Shown: positions 25,314 through 39,263, counted from the stretch's first letter. The stretch: DNA of 64,000 nucleotides from Adineta vaga (GCA_021613535.1 CP075496.1:13578001-13642000); one strand, 5' to 3'. Made by a program: numbers and translations. The notes: generated from the letters alone by a model not told the origin.

Positions 25314-28300
25314 AGTTTTTTATTTGCAAGTTTAAGTATAGAATCGATTAATATATTTTATATGCTCTTTTCATTCTTCATACATATATTTTCATGGCAG
25401 CAGGTTTTGTCTGTTCTTCTTTCTTTTCTTTCGACAATTTCAAGTAAAGTTAAGAAAGCCTTTCCTTTCTTTTTTTTGTTTTAAACAATAACAACCATAA
25501 GAAAGAGAACGTTCTTAATTTCAATCGATGAAGAATTTGAAGTTGAGGTGACGTATGTTATATATATATGTTGACATTTTCTAATTTCAAGACATAATTG
25601 AACATGGCTTCAAGTTTGCATGTGCTCGATGTTGTTCAACAGAACAGAGAGGGAGAGAGAGAGAGAAGGAACATACACATTTGACAGACAATATCAAATA
25701 ATAGTCGTATGTAAGAGAAAGAGAGGATGGAACAAAATTAAATTTTTCTTCTTTTTTTTTGTTTCTCACTCTGAAAGAACACGACGTTTTATTAAAAGAA
25801 TTGAAGGGGACTCTCGGGAAGCGCATGTACGCATTTTTTTAACAACACTCACTAACCATTCATTCATTCTGTATTGTTGATTAAGTGAGAAAAAACAGGA
25901 CTGTAGAAATGCAGAAATGAAAAAAAAAATTTTAATCATCACTCAACGACTCTCACAAAACGAGAGAATAAAGAGCAACTTTCTTTTTTTCCTCTTTTTT
26001 CTTTTTTTGAAGATAACAGTCATTTTTTTTTACATTTTGTGTATATGTGTGTTTTAATAGCAACGTCCTCAACTTGCATACATTTTTTTCGCTCTTGTAT
26101 TCTCGTTTTCTTTTTTTTTGGTTTGAAAGTCAAATGAAACAGAACAGATGCCGATGTGTGAGAAAAGAGGCAACTAACATTGGGCGCACTTCATTTGAAA
26201 ATAACAAGTAAGTGTATGTAAGAATGTAAAACTGTATCGATTATAACTTCGTTCTGTTCGGCTTTTTCTTTTTTTGTCTATTGATTTTATTTAAATGTCT
26301 CAACAAGAAACATACACACATTTATCAAAAGATCAAGGAAAGGAAGAAAAAGAATTTTTAAATAAACAAAATATTGATTGATTAAATGTTCTCGGATTTT
26401 CTCTTTCTCGTTTTTTTTTCATTCAAATATTGTAAACACATCTGGAATGATCATTTTTCTTTCTTCGCTTTTTAGTTTTGGAGAAAAAATGTAAATATAA
26501 TATCTTCTCTCATCTGGATTGAGACATTGAATGCGGGCGCGCGCGCAAGAGAGAGAGAGAAAAAAAGATATTTAGTTTACTCTTTCGAATAATCGACAAT
26601 TTTCCCGTTCTCTCTCTCTCCAAGAAAATCTAATCTTGACACATCTGTTTCATCTCGTCTTGTTTTCTATATCTTAGGTTGTCTTTTTTGTCTTATCTAG
26701 TTAAGTTATTTGCGTGCAAAGAGAAAAAAACACGGGATTATTCAGGAAATTCTTCATTTCGATTTTTTGGAAAAACAATTGTACAGATGTACGATTATCG
26801 ATGAACTCAAATGCTTTTCTCTATCAATCAATCAATCAATCTAGAAAGATGAGTTGAACTTTTGCTCGCGTACGATCATTCTTTTTCTTTTCACATCGAA
26901 CTTTTTTTTTCCAATTATTTATCTCTTCCTTCTCTTTCTTCCGTTCAATATATCACGATTCCTGACGGTTAACACGGTCGTATATCTGAACTGAGAAGCG
27001 CGAATCAATATCAGTACATTAGTTAACTATGTCTAGTATGTTTCTATGGATTACATCTTCGTTTTGATTCATATATCGAGAAGAAGAGAATAGAAATGAT
27101 GTTCTTGTCTGTTTCTTTAACCGATTCATCGTTCGCATTCTATCTTGATATTTCTTCTTCTTTTTCTCATTCTGTATTTGTACAGAATATTATTTTAGGA
27201 AAATTCTCGTTTTTTTTTTCTTTTCTTCATTGTACGAGAAGAGAGAAAAGTTCGAGCTAAATAAGAGTATATGTACAACTATCGACTGTATTAGTTAGTA
27301 TAGTAAATGTCGAAGAGAACTTTTTTTTTCTTCTCATATCCTAACCAACCAAATAGATTTCTATGTAGAAAGATAGTCTTAACGAGTATGTTTCTTTATA
27401 GTTTTTTTTTCTCATTGATTCCATCGTTTTTTTGTCGAGTACTGGAACAAAGTATTGTTGATGATAATAGTTACATTCTAACGTCGTTTCGAACAAGGCA
27501 AACAACGACAACTAAATTTCTCGGTAAATTTGATTGATGTTAAAAAATAGTTTTCTTCATATTTCAAATGTATGTTTCTTTTCTCTCTCTCTCTCTCTTA
27601 CAGTTAAGTCTTTAATTAAAAAATGAAAAAAAAAAGTTATTTCTTCTTTGAAATTTAGACAGACCATACATCCGTTATCCTTTAGTTTTTCTTTTTGTTC
27701 TCGTTTAGTAATTCATTTATTTCGACGAGAAGATAAGAGGGAGAATATAAATATATATATATATATAGACATCTTTAATCTACTATTCCTTTTTGCTTAT
27801 AGTCAAAGTTCTTTCTTTTTTTGTGTTTCTCTCTCGATGTATTTTAAAATAAAATGATGGAAAAGAATAGTCCTTCTTCTTCGTCTTTCTTTCTTTCTGT
27901 ATGTAACCAAATTAATCTGAGACCGATGCTAGAGAAGAGATGAAGAAAAAAGAAACGAGAAAAAGAAATTCATTAAGATGAGGAACTATTAGAGAAGAAG
28001 ATCGACTTAAGTTTACTTTGATGAGTAATGGGTTCTTTTTTTTAACTTTGATTTTAATCCATATTAAATGTATTTTGATTCTAATTGATGTCCTTGTCTA
28101 TCGAAGTCCAATGTACATTTTTCTTTCTTTTCTTCTCTCATTATCGATCGGCCATCAAAAAAAGGTAATTTTCAAAAAAAAAAAACAACAAAAAAAAGTT
28201 TTTTTTTTTATAAAAGTCATTCAACCGAATCTCAGTTTGGTCTGTTAGCCTTCACTTTCTCTTTTATAAGGTTTTTTCTGCTTGCACGTATTCTCGGGTT

Positions 28301-29302
28301 TTTTTTTCGATTTGCTTCTTGAAGGTAAAATATCGACATTAACTGCACGTTGAAAAAAAAAATTTGCAATCATCATTATCATCATAGTCAGTCCACCTTC
28401 ATAAAAAAAAAACTAATGCAAACAATAAGTCTGTTTTATATGAAAAAAAGACAGTGATGACAAAAACGCAATAAAGCAAGAGAAGAGACACAGAGAGAGA
28501 GAGAGATAGAGGAGCATGAGAAAAAAGATAGAAACAATACAAATACTATTTTGGTATAGCGATACATAGAGTCGATTTTATTCATTCATTCGTTTCACAT
28601 CGTTTTTTTATATTATATTGTCAACGATGCGTCCTATATATATATATATATTAGTATGGGTTAAGAACAGTTATTATTTAAATCCACTTTTCTTTTTTCT
28701 CTTTTTTTTTTCGTTTAATTTTAGTAAAGGTGTATAAGTGTGAAGAAGAAAGGTTTCTTTCTAATAGACATGAAGATTAGTTATAATGATCATAATCAGC
28801 ATTTTTAAATTTCATATATGTGCTTAAGTTTTCAAACTGAGTTGTTGTTCATCATTAGAATGGCATAAATAGATAGCGAAGAGAAAAAGAAAGCGATCAT
28901 CATCCTTTGAAGACTTCAATCATCACATGCACTTTCCTTTTCTCTATCTATTCTATCGTCAAATAATTAGATTCGGTCTTTATGTGGCGGTCATCAACTG
29001 AATACCAGAGAAGAAAAGAAAAAGAAAAAAAAATCTAGACGACAACATTGAGAACATTAACTTTTCTTTTTTTTCCCCATTATTTCAATTCGTTTATAGA
29101 AAAAAAGAGAGAAAAAAACCTCATTTTCAATTGACATTCATTTTTCGTTTTCTATTTTCTTCTTTTAGATTCAGTCACATATGAAAATTGACTGAAATAA
29201 ATAAATAAAATTTAAAAAAAAGAAAGAACAGACGAAAATTTCACTATGACAGCACAGTAGAAATGGAGCCATAATAAAAAATTTTAATTTTCAAATGAAG
29301 AA

Positions 29303-32300
29303 ATGATGGAATCAAGCAATACAACGAATGATCAACAAACACCACCTGTATTACCAATGAATAATAGTAGCAGTCGTCGGAAACAAAGCAAACCAAATAG
29401 GTAAGTGTCGAGTCATTTTTCATTTTTCATTTTCAAGAAAAAAAGAAAAAGAAAAGAACGACCCTATAACGATGACAGATGGTCATTGTTGTAAAATTTT
29501 ACAGCTTCATTTATAATCGACTGAGAATAAAACAAAAATCAATAATGCAAGTAGAAGACTGAAATTCTATTCCTCTAATCATTTATCTCGTTCTCTTTTA
29601 ACCCATCGATTCTTTACCAAAACCACATCTCTATATATTTGTGTGTGTGTGTCCGAAATTACAATAAGTTCTAATAAAAAATGAATGTTTAGAGAGGAGA
29701 AAGAGAAACGCACACACACTAATGTTAATAGTTCCACTCTGAGAAAAGAAGAAGAAGAAGAAAAAAAAACTGAAACTATGTGTGCTAGGATTATTGATGA
29801 GAGCCGCATTGACAACCCACACATAAACGGAAACGAAACTCATCAAGTATTTGCCTCCAACAACGGACGGACGAAGAGAAACAGAAAAGACAGACCAAAA
29901 AAAAATAGAAGAAGAAGAAGAAGAAATAGATCAATACAAAAAAATCTCATGAATAAAGAAAAAGAGAATTGCAAACGAACTCATTCAAATGCAAATACAC
30001 GCATCAATAAATGAGATTGAAGCTTTAAGAGACAGAGACAGAGAGAAAAAGAAAAATCGTCTGTAAATCTTTTAAATGTCTATCAAAGCAATTATGTCAA
30101 TGGATGTTTCCTTATTTACCGTTGTAATCATTATAATAACCGTTAAAAATCTTTTTCACGCCTTTTAAGACACATGAAGATTTAATTAACTTCATATTCT
30201 GTTGAAAAAATTTTGAATTCAATCATCAAAACTACATAGATAGATCAATCTTTTCATAAACTAAGCTCATTTCAATGTTGACATGGCAAGATTTATGCGA
30301 AGTAATTTGTAAATTCCCTAAAGAAAAAAAGAATCTTAAAAAAAAATTAGTAATTTTTATACATCTCTATTCTTATTCTTGTCAACCGAAAAGAATATCC
30401 AAATAGCTTTTCTTTTTCTCTCTCTCTCTTCAATCTCACAATCTGATTTAATATTAATAGAATGTCAAAATAAGATTTCAACGAAAATCCTCAAGGGTTA
30501 AAAGAATGAGAATTAAACTTTATTTCATTTAGACTTGAACATGTTGTTTTGGAATCTACACCCGCTTGTGAGCCTCTTAATTCCTCATCAATTCTTTCAT
30601 CTTTAACACAATATCATGTTGCTGCTGAACAACAAGAAAGTGGAATTGGTAATGATGATGAATCTGATCGTAATAGTTTAAATTGTGAAGATGGATCATT
30701 ATCATCTCATTCCTTAGGTGAACATTATGCCATGGAAGATATACTCAATCGTTCTCGACGACCATCTCATCAACAACAAAATCCAACAAATGAAAAACTT
30801 GAACGAATGTTAATTGAAGAAAATGATCAAGAAGAACATCTCGATCAAGAACATGGAACAATTAATGCATTAGATTTTAGTTTAAAACTAGATGAAAGAA
30901 ATAAACATGCAATGAATCGTTCACATTCGACAGGTAAAATACGTTCATTAAAACGTAAACATCAAAATGGTTTAACTGATAATAATAATGGAACATTATC
31001 AATACCAACACGAATATTTCATGCTGATGCGTTTTGTACAATCTGTCGAAAGGTAAATAAAACGAAATTTATTTGATTAATTATTTACGAATTATTTTTT
31101 TTATTTTAAGGAATTTTGTAATAAATATTTCTTAAAAACTCAGTAAGTATTGTATGATCGATGTGAAAAGAGTATTTATATGTTTATGATTTCAGTTTGG
31201 CAAATAAACATGGAATATTTGATCAACAATCTGTTGTTCCATCTGGTTCAACTCAAGGAACAAATGATTCACTGACTGATTCAAATCTTCAACATCCATT
31301 TACAGTTATATCAACATTATTAAGTAATGGTCATGAAGATTTCTCTTCCTCACCTTCATCTGATCTGCTAGCAAATCATTCAACTAATGATGATGAAAAT
31401 GAAACTGAACTTAGTTCATTACGACATGAAATGAATGGTGTTATAGCCGGTGGTGGTGGTGTTGGTGGTGGTGATGATGATGATAATAATGATAATCATC
31501 ATCAAACTGATGATGACATTGATGATGATGAACAAGATGGAATTCATCGAAATCTTCCGCAAAAAATTTCAAATGATAATTCAAATCTTCTTTCTGATAA
31601 TCACAATAATAATAATAATCATAATACTGATGATGATGATGATGATAATGATGATGAACAAGACAGATTAAATCATTCTCCATCAAATAGTTTAGATTAT
31701 CAACAACAAGCATCATCATCAACAACTCCTGCCCAATCCTCAACTTTAACATCATCAGTAACAAATCTATCACGACAATCTTCAGTTAAACTACCCGAAG
31801 ATTTTTGTGATATATGTCAAAAACATTTTTGTAATAAATATTACTTACGCGTAAGTTTGTTTTGCTTTCTTTTCTTGTCTTCAATCTTGAAAACTAACTT
31901 TGATGAGTCAATTAAAAAATAATTAGAATATTCTATATTTAGAAACATCGATTAGATGTACACGGAGTACAAACAGATTCAAATATCAAACCATATAAAC
32001 GTATTGATAGTAATGTTTTATCCATTAAAAATTCTCCGCCATCAACATCATCTCAACAAATCTCATCAACAATTCAATTACCATCATCATTTCCAAATGT
32101 AACATTTAATTGTATGTTAATTGACATGATTTTTCTTGTTGAATTTTGTCTTGATTAATTTCGATTTTTTTTTCTTGTAGCATCATCTGTTCAACAGAGT
32201 CTTGGCATGTTACTTAATCCGATATTTTCTCCTCTTGTTCAATCTCAAACGAATAATTCTGAACAAAGTTTATTATCATCAACAAAACGTCGTCATACAG

Positions 32301-33944
32301 ATACAAATTCAAATGATTCATCAAAAGCACAATTTCCATCATCACTTCTAACTGTTGCGTCAGATGTTGCGAATGTTTTAGCCAATCAATTAACTTCTGT
32401 TACAAATAATTCCTCAACATCTACAAAATCTCAAATAAGTACATGTCATTTATGTGGAAAGAAATTTCAAAATAATGATTATTTACAATTACATCTTCTG
32501 AATAAACATCAAATAAGTACTGATATGAAAAATTTCGATTTACAACAACGAACAAAACTAACAAATTTAATAAATGATTCAGTAACAAGTAATACAGTTA
32601 AAAAGATCAAATTAGAAACGAATGAAACACCATCAACTGGTATTCAGATGTCAACATCATCATCAATTGATACAATTTTATCACCAACACCATCAACATC
32701 AATGTCCGGAATCGTCGATACATATTTCGCAGCTAAAATGGCTGATCGTGTTTCATGTGATATATGTCATAAGGTAAAATACTTTATTTATTCATACATA
32801 ATTCTCATCCTATTCTTTCTTTTCTAGCAAGTTTGTAATAAATATTTTCTTAAAACTCATAAACTTAAAGTACATGGCGTAGTATCTGATCCTATTCATA
32901 CATCATCAAGTTCATTATCAATTAATAATTCTGACATACCGGAAGATAATCATGATCAACAAAATTCACGATCATCATTAGATGGTAGTCCGCCTCAACT
33001 TGTTGTTGATGAACTGAATACAATAAATACAGAACCAGGTGTTATTCCAAGTCCAGATACATTAACAGCTTCAGTGAATACATTTATTAATACAAATAAT
33101 GAAACAATTGATCCAACATCAACAAGTATTTGTGAAATATGTTCGAAATCATTTCCAACGAAATTCTTTCATGTACATATGAATAATGCACATGGAATTC
33201 AACAACAACCAATTTTATCTATAAATGGTTCAATAAATTCCACATTACATAATACAATTAAACGATCATTATCAAATGGAAATAATACAGTTCGTTTAAA
33301 ACAAACACCACAAGTTCAATTACGTGTCACATGTCAAGTATGCAAGAAGGTTCGTATTTTCAATGAAATTAATATTTGAAATTTATTTATTTCGTTTCTT
33401 TTTTTTTCCTCCATAGGAATTATGTAATAAATATTTCCTTCGTGCACATATGCGTAATGTTCATAATATATCCGTAGATGATTTACGTCTAATTCAACAA
33501 CCATCAAATTCAACATCTCAATTATCTCCATCATCAGATAATCAATCATCAAATCTGTTATCATCATCATCGTCTACAACAGGAATTCCAACAGATTTAA
33601 ATAATTCATTAACAATCATTCAACGTTCGTTATCGAATGATAATGATTTAAATGGTCATTTAACTGATAGTAATGAATCGGAAAATTTACATATAACAAC
33701 AACGAATAAAATGTTAACTAATGACAATAATAATAATAATAATCTTTTATCTATGCAACCATTCTTAGTTGAAAGTGATGATGATTTATATAAAGATTTA
33801 TTTGTACCATGTATGGTTTATTTACCCTGTCGACATCGTGTAACAAAACCATTAGAAGTATCCTTAAGACTTAAACCTGTTGATAATACAACATCAACAT
33901 CATCACCAACAACACCAACAGCAACAGCTACAATAGCTGATTAA
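29303..33944 (+). CDS. C2H2 zinc-finger protein with NuRD-recruiting-like N-terminus
   Basis: Eight exons (29303-29400, 30533-31052, 31111-31142, 31196-31850, 31943-32111, 32181-32773, 32828-33349, 33417-33944) give 1,038 aa. Residues ~22-31 read SSRRKQSKPN, resembling the RRKQxxP motif by which SALL, BCL11, FOG and ZNF423-type factors bind RBBP4/NuRD. Six C2H2 fingers are spread through acidic, Ser/Asn-rich linkers. Four share the unusual core CxxCxKxxCNKY[FY]L, then H-x4-H-G (CTICRKEFCNKYFLKTH, CDICQKHFCNKYYLRKH, CDICHKQVCNKYFLKTH, CQVCKKELCNKYFLRAH); the other two are CHLCGKKFQNNDYLQLH and a short-spaced CEICSKSFPTKFFHVH. Three fingers are split by an intron at the same place, right after CxxCxK. 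It is likely a nuclear transcriptional repressor. I cannot name an orthologue. Intron 1 is 1,132 nt, and the gene follows 8 kb of non-coding DNA, as developmental regulators often do. Confidence 0.85.
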
Positions 33945-35009
33945 TCAATATTTATTTCTCTCTCTCTATATATATATATTTGTATTCGCATGTATCTTTC
34001 GAAGCTCACGTTCAGATATCTTTTAAATCTTCTTTCTCGTTTATTTCTCTTGTTCTTGTCTTATATATGTATGTGTGTGTGTGTGTGTTGAGCTAGTCTA
34101 CACATCTACTCTATCTCTCTCTCTCTCTCTCTTTATCGAACAGTTTTTGTTGCAATCCTTATTTTTGTATCGCAATGGTCGCTCGGTTTTCCTCATTTAC
34201 ATCTTACATATGCGAATAGAACGAACAAAATACGCCCCATGACACACCTCATACGTGTATGTACAAAAACGTTTTCATCTATTATCTCTATGTGTGCAGT
34301 GCAGTGCAGTGTAGTGTAATTCTTCTATGTCTGTACGTATCTTTTTATGTGTGTGCAATGTTTCTCTTTTTTTTCTTCTTCTTCTTCTCATGACAAGGAA
34401 CAATGCTTGTATCTATTTGATGTACATCAGATTTTATCAATGCTGCAATTGATTTCGTTTCATTTTTTTTGGTTTCTTTCATTTTATCCGGCTTAAAATC
34501 TTCTCTTTCGTTTATTTGTAAATGAACAAACATCTATTCATTATTGCTTCCCTTCTACCCGTTCTTCCCCATCAGTATGTGTCGTGCAATTGAAAACAAA
34601 TCGTTTTCTAGGAAACAAAAAAAAACAAAACAAACTAAACCGAACAACAAATAATACACATCTATGCTATAGATTCCTATACATATATATATATCTTTCT
34701 GTTCTCATTCACTTCGTTTTTTCTTTCTTTTTCTTGTTGTTATGAAAATCTCTGTTCCGCTTCTTTTTCGACTTTGGATTTTCTTGTGTGTGTATCGTTT
34801 CTTGCTGTGCGTGTGAACAAAAAAGCACAAATGTGTACTTTCTAGTAACCACTACACGAAAGATAAGTGGTGTGTATACGAACAAAGTAAACGAACAAAA
34901 TCATATATTTCTTTTTCTTCATTATCCTAAAGATCATAATTAATACATAAGAATTTTTCAGCATAAGATATCTTGAAATTTTATTTTAGAAGAAAGAAAG
35001 ATTAACATT
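33945..35009. other. Intergenic between convergent genes
   Basis: About 1.06 kb of T-rich DNA with (GT)n at 34072-34088 and (CT)n near 34107-34133. It probably contains both 3'UTRs. No gene is seen. Confidence 0.5.
34072..34088. repeat. (GT)n dinucleotide run
   Basis: About eight GT units downstream of the zinc-finger gene, followed about 20 nt later by a (CT)n run. Confidence 0.85.
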
Positions 35010-36485
35010 TTAATTGATAAGTTCAACTGTATATGAATACATTTCTTCACTATTTGCTTTTAATGTCATATTTGACTTGATTGTTAAACTATCTTGAATA
35101 AATCGATGTTTATTTGCTTTAATCATTTTAAAACTTCGATAACTATCAAATCCATTTTGTTCATATTCAATTTTAACTGGTTCATTTTTGAAATTTTTCA
35201 TTTCAACAACAATTTCATAAATATATCGTGTGCGTAAAGAAATAACAATTGGAGATAGATGATTACCATTGGATATTTTCATACTTGATTCAGTTTCATT
35301 GAAACTCACTGATGATATTAATGTAATATTTTCTTTGTAAATTATATTCGCATCTTCACCAATGGAAAATTCATATTTATCTTTAGCAGCTAAATTTGGT
35401 AGAATTGTTTCGCCAACAATACGATTTTGTTCACGAATGATACAACTAATAGAAGTTCAAAATGATTCTTTTTTTCAAAGAAAGGCCAGGTTATTTTTTG
35501 CTTCTTACCTTCCTTGAGAGAGATATCGATCCGAGCAAAGACGATATGAACGTTGAGCTTTACCTTTTGTTGATTGAATAGAAAATGTTTTCGAAATCGA
35601 TCCATATCGTTCCATAGTAACTTGAGGACGATACATTGATAGAAGATAATTCGTTTTCCCCTCAATGGTAAATGGTTTATCAATTGGAAAAACATATAAA
35701 CCAACCAATTCACTACCTTGTCCAACACTTGGTGATATAGACATGGCTAGTTTCATTGGCATCGAATCGCTATCATCATGGACTCTGAGGAAACTTTCAC
35801 CAAATCGAGCTTTACGTATTGGTGCATTGGATTGAATTGGTACAACTTGTAAATTGATATCTCCACCGATTAATTCACCTTGATCAATTGAAATGGGGAA
35901 TTTACCATCATTTCGAATATTTGCCATAGCAATTAAATTCGTTTGATTGTCATTTAAATCTAATTGATATTGAGTTCGCCAATTGATATTAGTTTGTAAA
36001 TAACTAAGAAAGATGTCTGAGTTCGATGGATTTAAATAGGTGAAATTAACAATAAAGTTAGATTTTGATGGTTCTTGTACATAATAAAATTGATCTGTTG
36101 GAATAGTAAAATATAATGGACTGTTATTTGCAATGGATTCATCTTGAATTTTAACAAGATTTGTTGTTTCATCGATGACAGTTGCTTTAACTAATTGAAT
36201 CGTTGTTTTTTCCGATGATAATGGTGAACGAATATAAACTGTTGAACCATTTAATGATTTTTTTTGTTCAGTTATAGTTTGTAATGTAATATTAATATTT
36301 TCACCAAAAAGTGTTAAAGAATCCGATCGAATATCATTCCATTGTTCATTCGTAAATTCCAAAGGTAATTTATCGACACGACAAATAATTTCCGCTAAAT
36401 TCGAATAAATTCGAATAGACGTGTAATGACTTGCGTTTGTTAACAAGGCAAAAAGTAGAATCATACATATCGATATCATTTTCAT
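35010..36485 (-). CDS. Secreted DUF4139-like protein
   Basis: Two exons (36485-35509 and 35445-35010) encode 470 aa. The first ~18 residues (KMISICMILLFALLTNA) form a signal peptide, and many N-x-S/T sequons suggest a glycosylated extracellular or luminal protein. No C-terminal membrane anchor is evident. The body is beta-rich with segments such as INWRTQYQLDLNDNQTNLIA, GLYVFPIDKPFTIEGKTNYL and RPQVTMERYGS, which resemble the DUF4139/DUF4140 family found in animals, fungi and bacteria. The molecular function of that family is unknown. Family assignment is from memory of its pattern and is moderate; coding status is secure. Confidence 0.7.
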
Positions 36486-37087
36486 TGTAAATTGTTTCGA
36501 AGAAATAATACCTCTGCTTTCGTCGACATAGATTATATATAGACTAGATGAAAATTCGTTCTCTCTATGTTTGTATAGTCGATCTATCTAGATAGAATTT
36601 CTGGACGAATAAAAATCGAATTTCATTTTCTCTTTCGTTCTTTGAAAGAAAAGAAAATGTATGTAAAACAGATTGATTATTAATACTAGATTAGATTGAC
36701 ATTTATATAAAAGTGATTGATTGATGAAGAAAGAAAGAAAACAATTAAATCTATCGAATGAGTCATTCACCTAAGTAATCGAATGAATCTAAAATTGATT
36801 TATATCACATGAATATTTATTCCATAACTTGTCTTACACTATTTACAGACATACATACACAGGTGGGCAGGAAAATAGCGTTCTTTTAGTTATTGAAAGA
36901 GGAAAAAGAAACACATTACTTGAAGACGTTTTTGATACAACAAAAGAAAGACATATTATTCACAGCAAGAAAAGACAGATTCGTTTGTTTTGAACAAACG
37001 TATTCGAATTGCGCTGTTATTTCACATTCTCAGGAATAGGTATGACTAAAAAAGCAAATTCATAGAACAAAACAATGTTTTTCAAAA
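36486..37087. other. Intergenic, no gene seen
   Basis: About 600 nt between cyclin B and the DUF4139-like gene, both on the minus strand. AT-rich; no supported exon. Confidence 0.5.
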
Positions 37088-38771
37088 TCAATTACCAAGA
37101 TTAGAATTGTATTGATAAGTTGCAACGCGATCAAATTCACTTCGTTTGTATTTTTCACGTACATTTGTATGATACAATGAACGTGGAACATGTTGCATTA
37201 GTTTGAGAATTTGTTCGATACGTTTATCTAACTCATCATGTTTATATGGTTGATGTTTATAGAAACGTTTTAGAACTTGTGCTTTAGTAGATTGACCTGT
37301 GAGTTTTAAAGCTAATAATAATGTTGAAGCAGCTAATAATGATCCAGGCATTTGTTCCGATAGAATATCATCGCATAGAACACATTCAATCATATATTTC
37401 GATAGGGAATAAATTATGAAATGAAAAGGTAAAAAGCGAAGATAATAACAAAGAAAATGTATTGCTAATGGATATTCTATAGAAATGAACAAATTGAATT
37501 CGAAATACAAAAGTAAACAAAATGATACATACCAAGTTCAAAATCAAGTTGTGTTAATAGATGTTTTTCACCATGATTTAATAGAATTGGCGTGACATGA
37601 TGTCGAGCATCGAATAATGACAATAATGAATTTGTATCAGGTACACGACGTGATTCAAGTTTACAAGCAATTGTAAAACAACTAAAACAAAAACAAAAAA
37701 GTGTAATTCTACTTTTAACTAGAAGAATTTGTATTCAATTGGTTAAGAATAAAAAAATCATTTTCTTACTTAACAGCACGAAGTTGTAAATCAAGTTTAG
37801 TCATTTGATCGTTTAATAATAAAATTCTATCAATCAGATGAATTGTTCGACAAAGAATAGCTAAAATTATATTGTATTTTGAAAGATTTTCATGTAAAGA
37901 GGAAAAAGAAAATGTTTTCTATTTAACCTGCATTTAATCGATGATAATCATGGACAGAGATAATCCAATCGATAAGTTTACAACGAACTTTTGGTGTTAT
38001 AATAACTGTTGAATTGCTACCAGGTATTGGCACACCTTGAACTGGTTTTAAACTATTTGTTGATTCTCGAAGACGTTTCGATGAACGTAATTTCGTATTT
38101 TCTTCCATAAAACGTGCTTCTAAACTCAACAAATACTTCATTACTTCTTTTTCATACGATGTTGTTGATAAAACATCAAAAAATGGATGTGCCGATGGTT
38201 CCGTTCCATTCGTCATTGCTAAAAAGAAATCTTTTCAAATAAATCCAAATATATCAAAACAAATCTATTTACGATAAAGATCATCATCATCATCATCATC
38301 AGTGGAATGATCTTCGTCATGTTTCTTTTTTCCACTTTCATCAATGGAAACTTTCGGTGTAAAATATTCTGTTGTTGAAACTTGTTCAGCTGGTAATAAT
38401 AATGTTTCATTATTATTTGCTATTGGAGCGATAATTAACATTTCATTTAAACGTTCTTGTATATTCTCAATATCATCTTGAACAACTGTTCGTTTAGTTG
38501 TATCAATTTGTTGTTCATGTTTTCTATCATTTGCAAGAGAATTAATTGGTAAATTATGTGTCGGAACAAGAATAGGACCAGTCGTTGTTCGTTTGATATT
38601 TTGTGGAATCATGGGTAAATGATTATTTTCGATATTTAATGGACGAGAAAGCATAGGACGTGTTTGACGAAGATTTTGTAACGATTCATGATGACGAACA
38701 TTCGTTGTTTTTGTATTAATATTAACAGATTCTGTATCAGTCGATGTAAATGATGATGAACGAGGTAACAT
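37088..38771 (-). CDS. CCNB: Cyclin B-type mitotic cyclin
   Basis: Five exons (38771-38273, 38218-37928, 37860-37770, 37681-37533, 37476-37088) give 472 aa. B-type cyclins activate CDK1 at G2/M and are destroyed by the APC/C. The N-terminus carries RPMLSRPLN at about residue 35, a perfect RxxLxxxxN destruction box, followed by a disordered acidic stretch. The cyclin box shows KVRCKLIDWIISVHDYHRL (cf. MRxILxDWLxEVH), then LCRTIHLIDRILL, TIACKLESRRVPD, QLDFELEYPLAIHFL and SLLAASTLLLALKL; the C-terminal lobe ends KYKRSEFDRVA. It is diverged from vertebrate cyclin B, and cyclin A is not excluded. The start chosen is the Met preceding LPRSSS; the frame remains open upstream to 38948 but that stretch is AT-rich and hydrophobic. 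Confidence 0.8.
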
Positions 38772-39263
38772 TCGTTTGTATATATATATAGAAAGAGAGA
38801 ATTGAATTGGAAAGTAAATGAGAGCAGAAAAGAAACAGTAATAAAAGTAGAATTCAATTTCGCAGACAAAGACACACCAATCAATTTTCATATTGAAAAG
38901 ATTTTCAATGAAAATCATAGCATAAAAATTTAATTTCGAGATTTTCAAGACTTAACATAAATTTCAATGAATTCTTCTGAAGATACAACTTTTCATTTGC
39001 ATCATGACGACATCTAGTGATAAACTATATATTGATTACAATTCAATTGCTATAATAATCTTCGATACGTTTATTTATCTTTTCTGTCAAGCTGTTTTTT
39101 TCTTCAAGTCATCCAATATTTACTTATTGAAACAAAACCGCCGAGAATATTTATCTTTACCTTCCCTTTTCTCTCTCTAACAACACAATAACAACAACAA
39201 CAACAACAACTCTGTGCTACTGGGTTTTTTATTAAAAGAATGTGATTGTTACTTGAGACGAGA
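38772..39263. other. Intergenic between divergent genes
   Basis: Holds the upstream regions of cyclin B (minus) and the orphan coiled-coil gene (plus), with a (CAA)n run near 39186-39210. No gene seen. Confidence 0.5.

Larger units (their letters stand above)
21253..29302. other. 8 kb gene-poor region upstream of the zinc-finger gene
   Basis: I found no coding exon with convincing codon use, homology or spliced continuation. The sequence is AT-rich with many homopurine/homopyrimidine tracts and microsatellites, such as (TTC)n at 22637-22663, GA-rich 25296-25313, CT-rich 27577-27598 and (TA)n at 28635-28652. Open frames inside it are short and dominated by Ser, Phe, Lys and Arg from these tracts. 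Plausible contents are cis-regulatory DNA, 5'UTR exons of the downstream zinc-finger gene, or non-coding RNA. Confidence 0.55.

Noticed and set aside
29685-30014. 109-codon Arg/Lys/Glu-rich open frame in intron 1 of the zinc-finger gene
   Set aside because: Composition follows AGA/GAA repeats and it lies in an intron with no acceptor in phase; probably non-coding.
31441-31773. 110-codon open frame on the minus strand inside the zinc-finger gene, rich in His and Tyr
   Set aside because: It is the antisense of Asp/Asn-rich GAT/AAT codon runs in exon 4 of the zinc-finger gene and has no homology or start context.
35390-35728. 112-codon minus-strand frame overlapping the DUF4139-like gene
   Set aside because: It overlaps exon 1 in another frame and reads through the intron; the spliced model keeps a continuous, family-like protein.
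38772-38948. N-terminal extension of cyclin B to an upstream Met
   Set aside because: The frame is open but encodes Phe/Tyr/Ile-rich AT-driven sequence unlike cyclin N-termini; the Met before LPRSSS is preferred.
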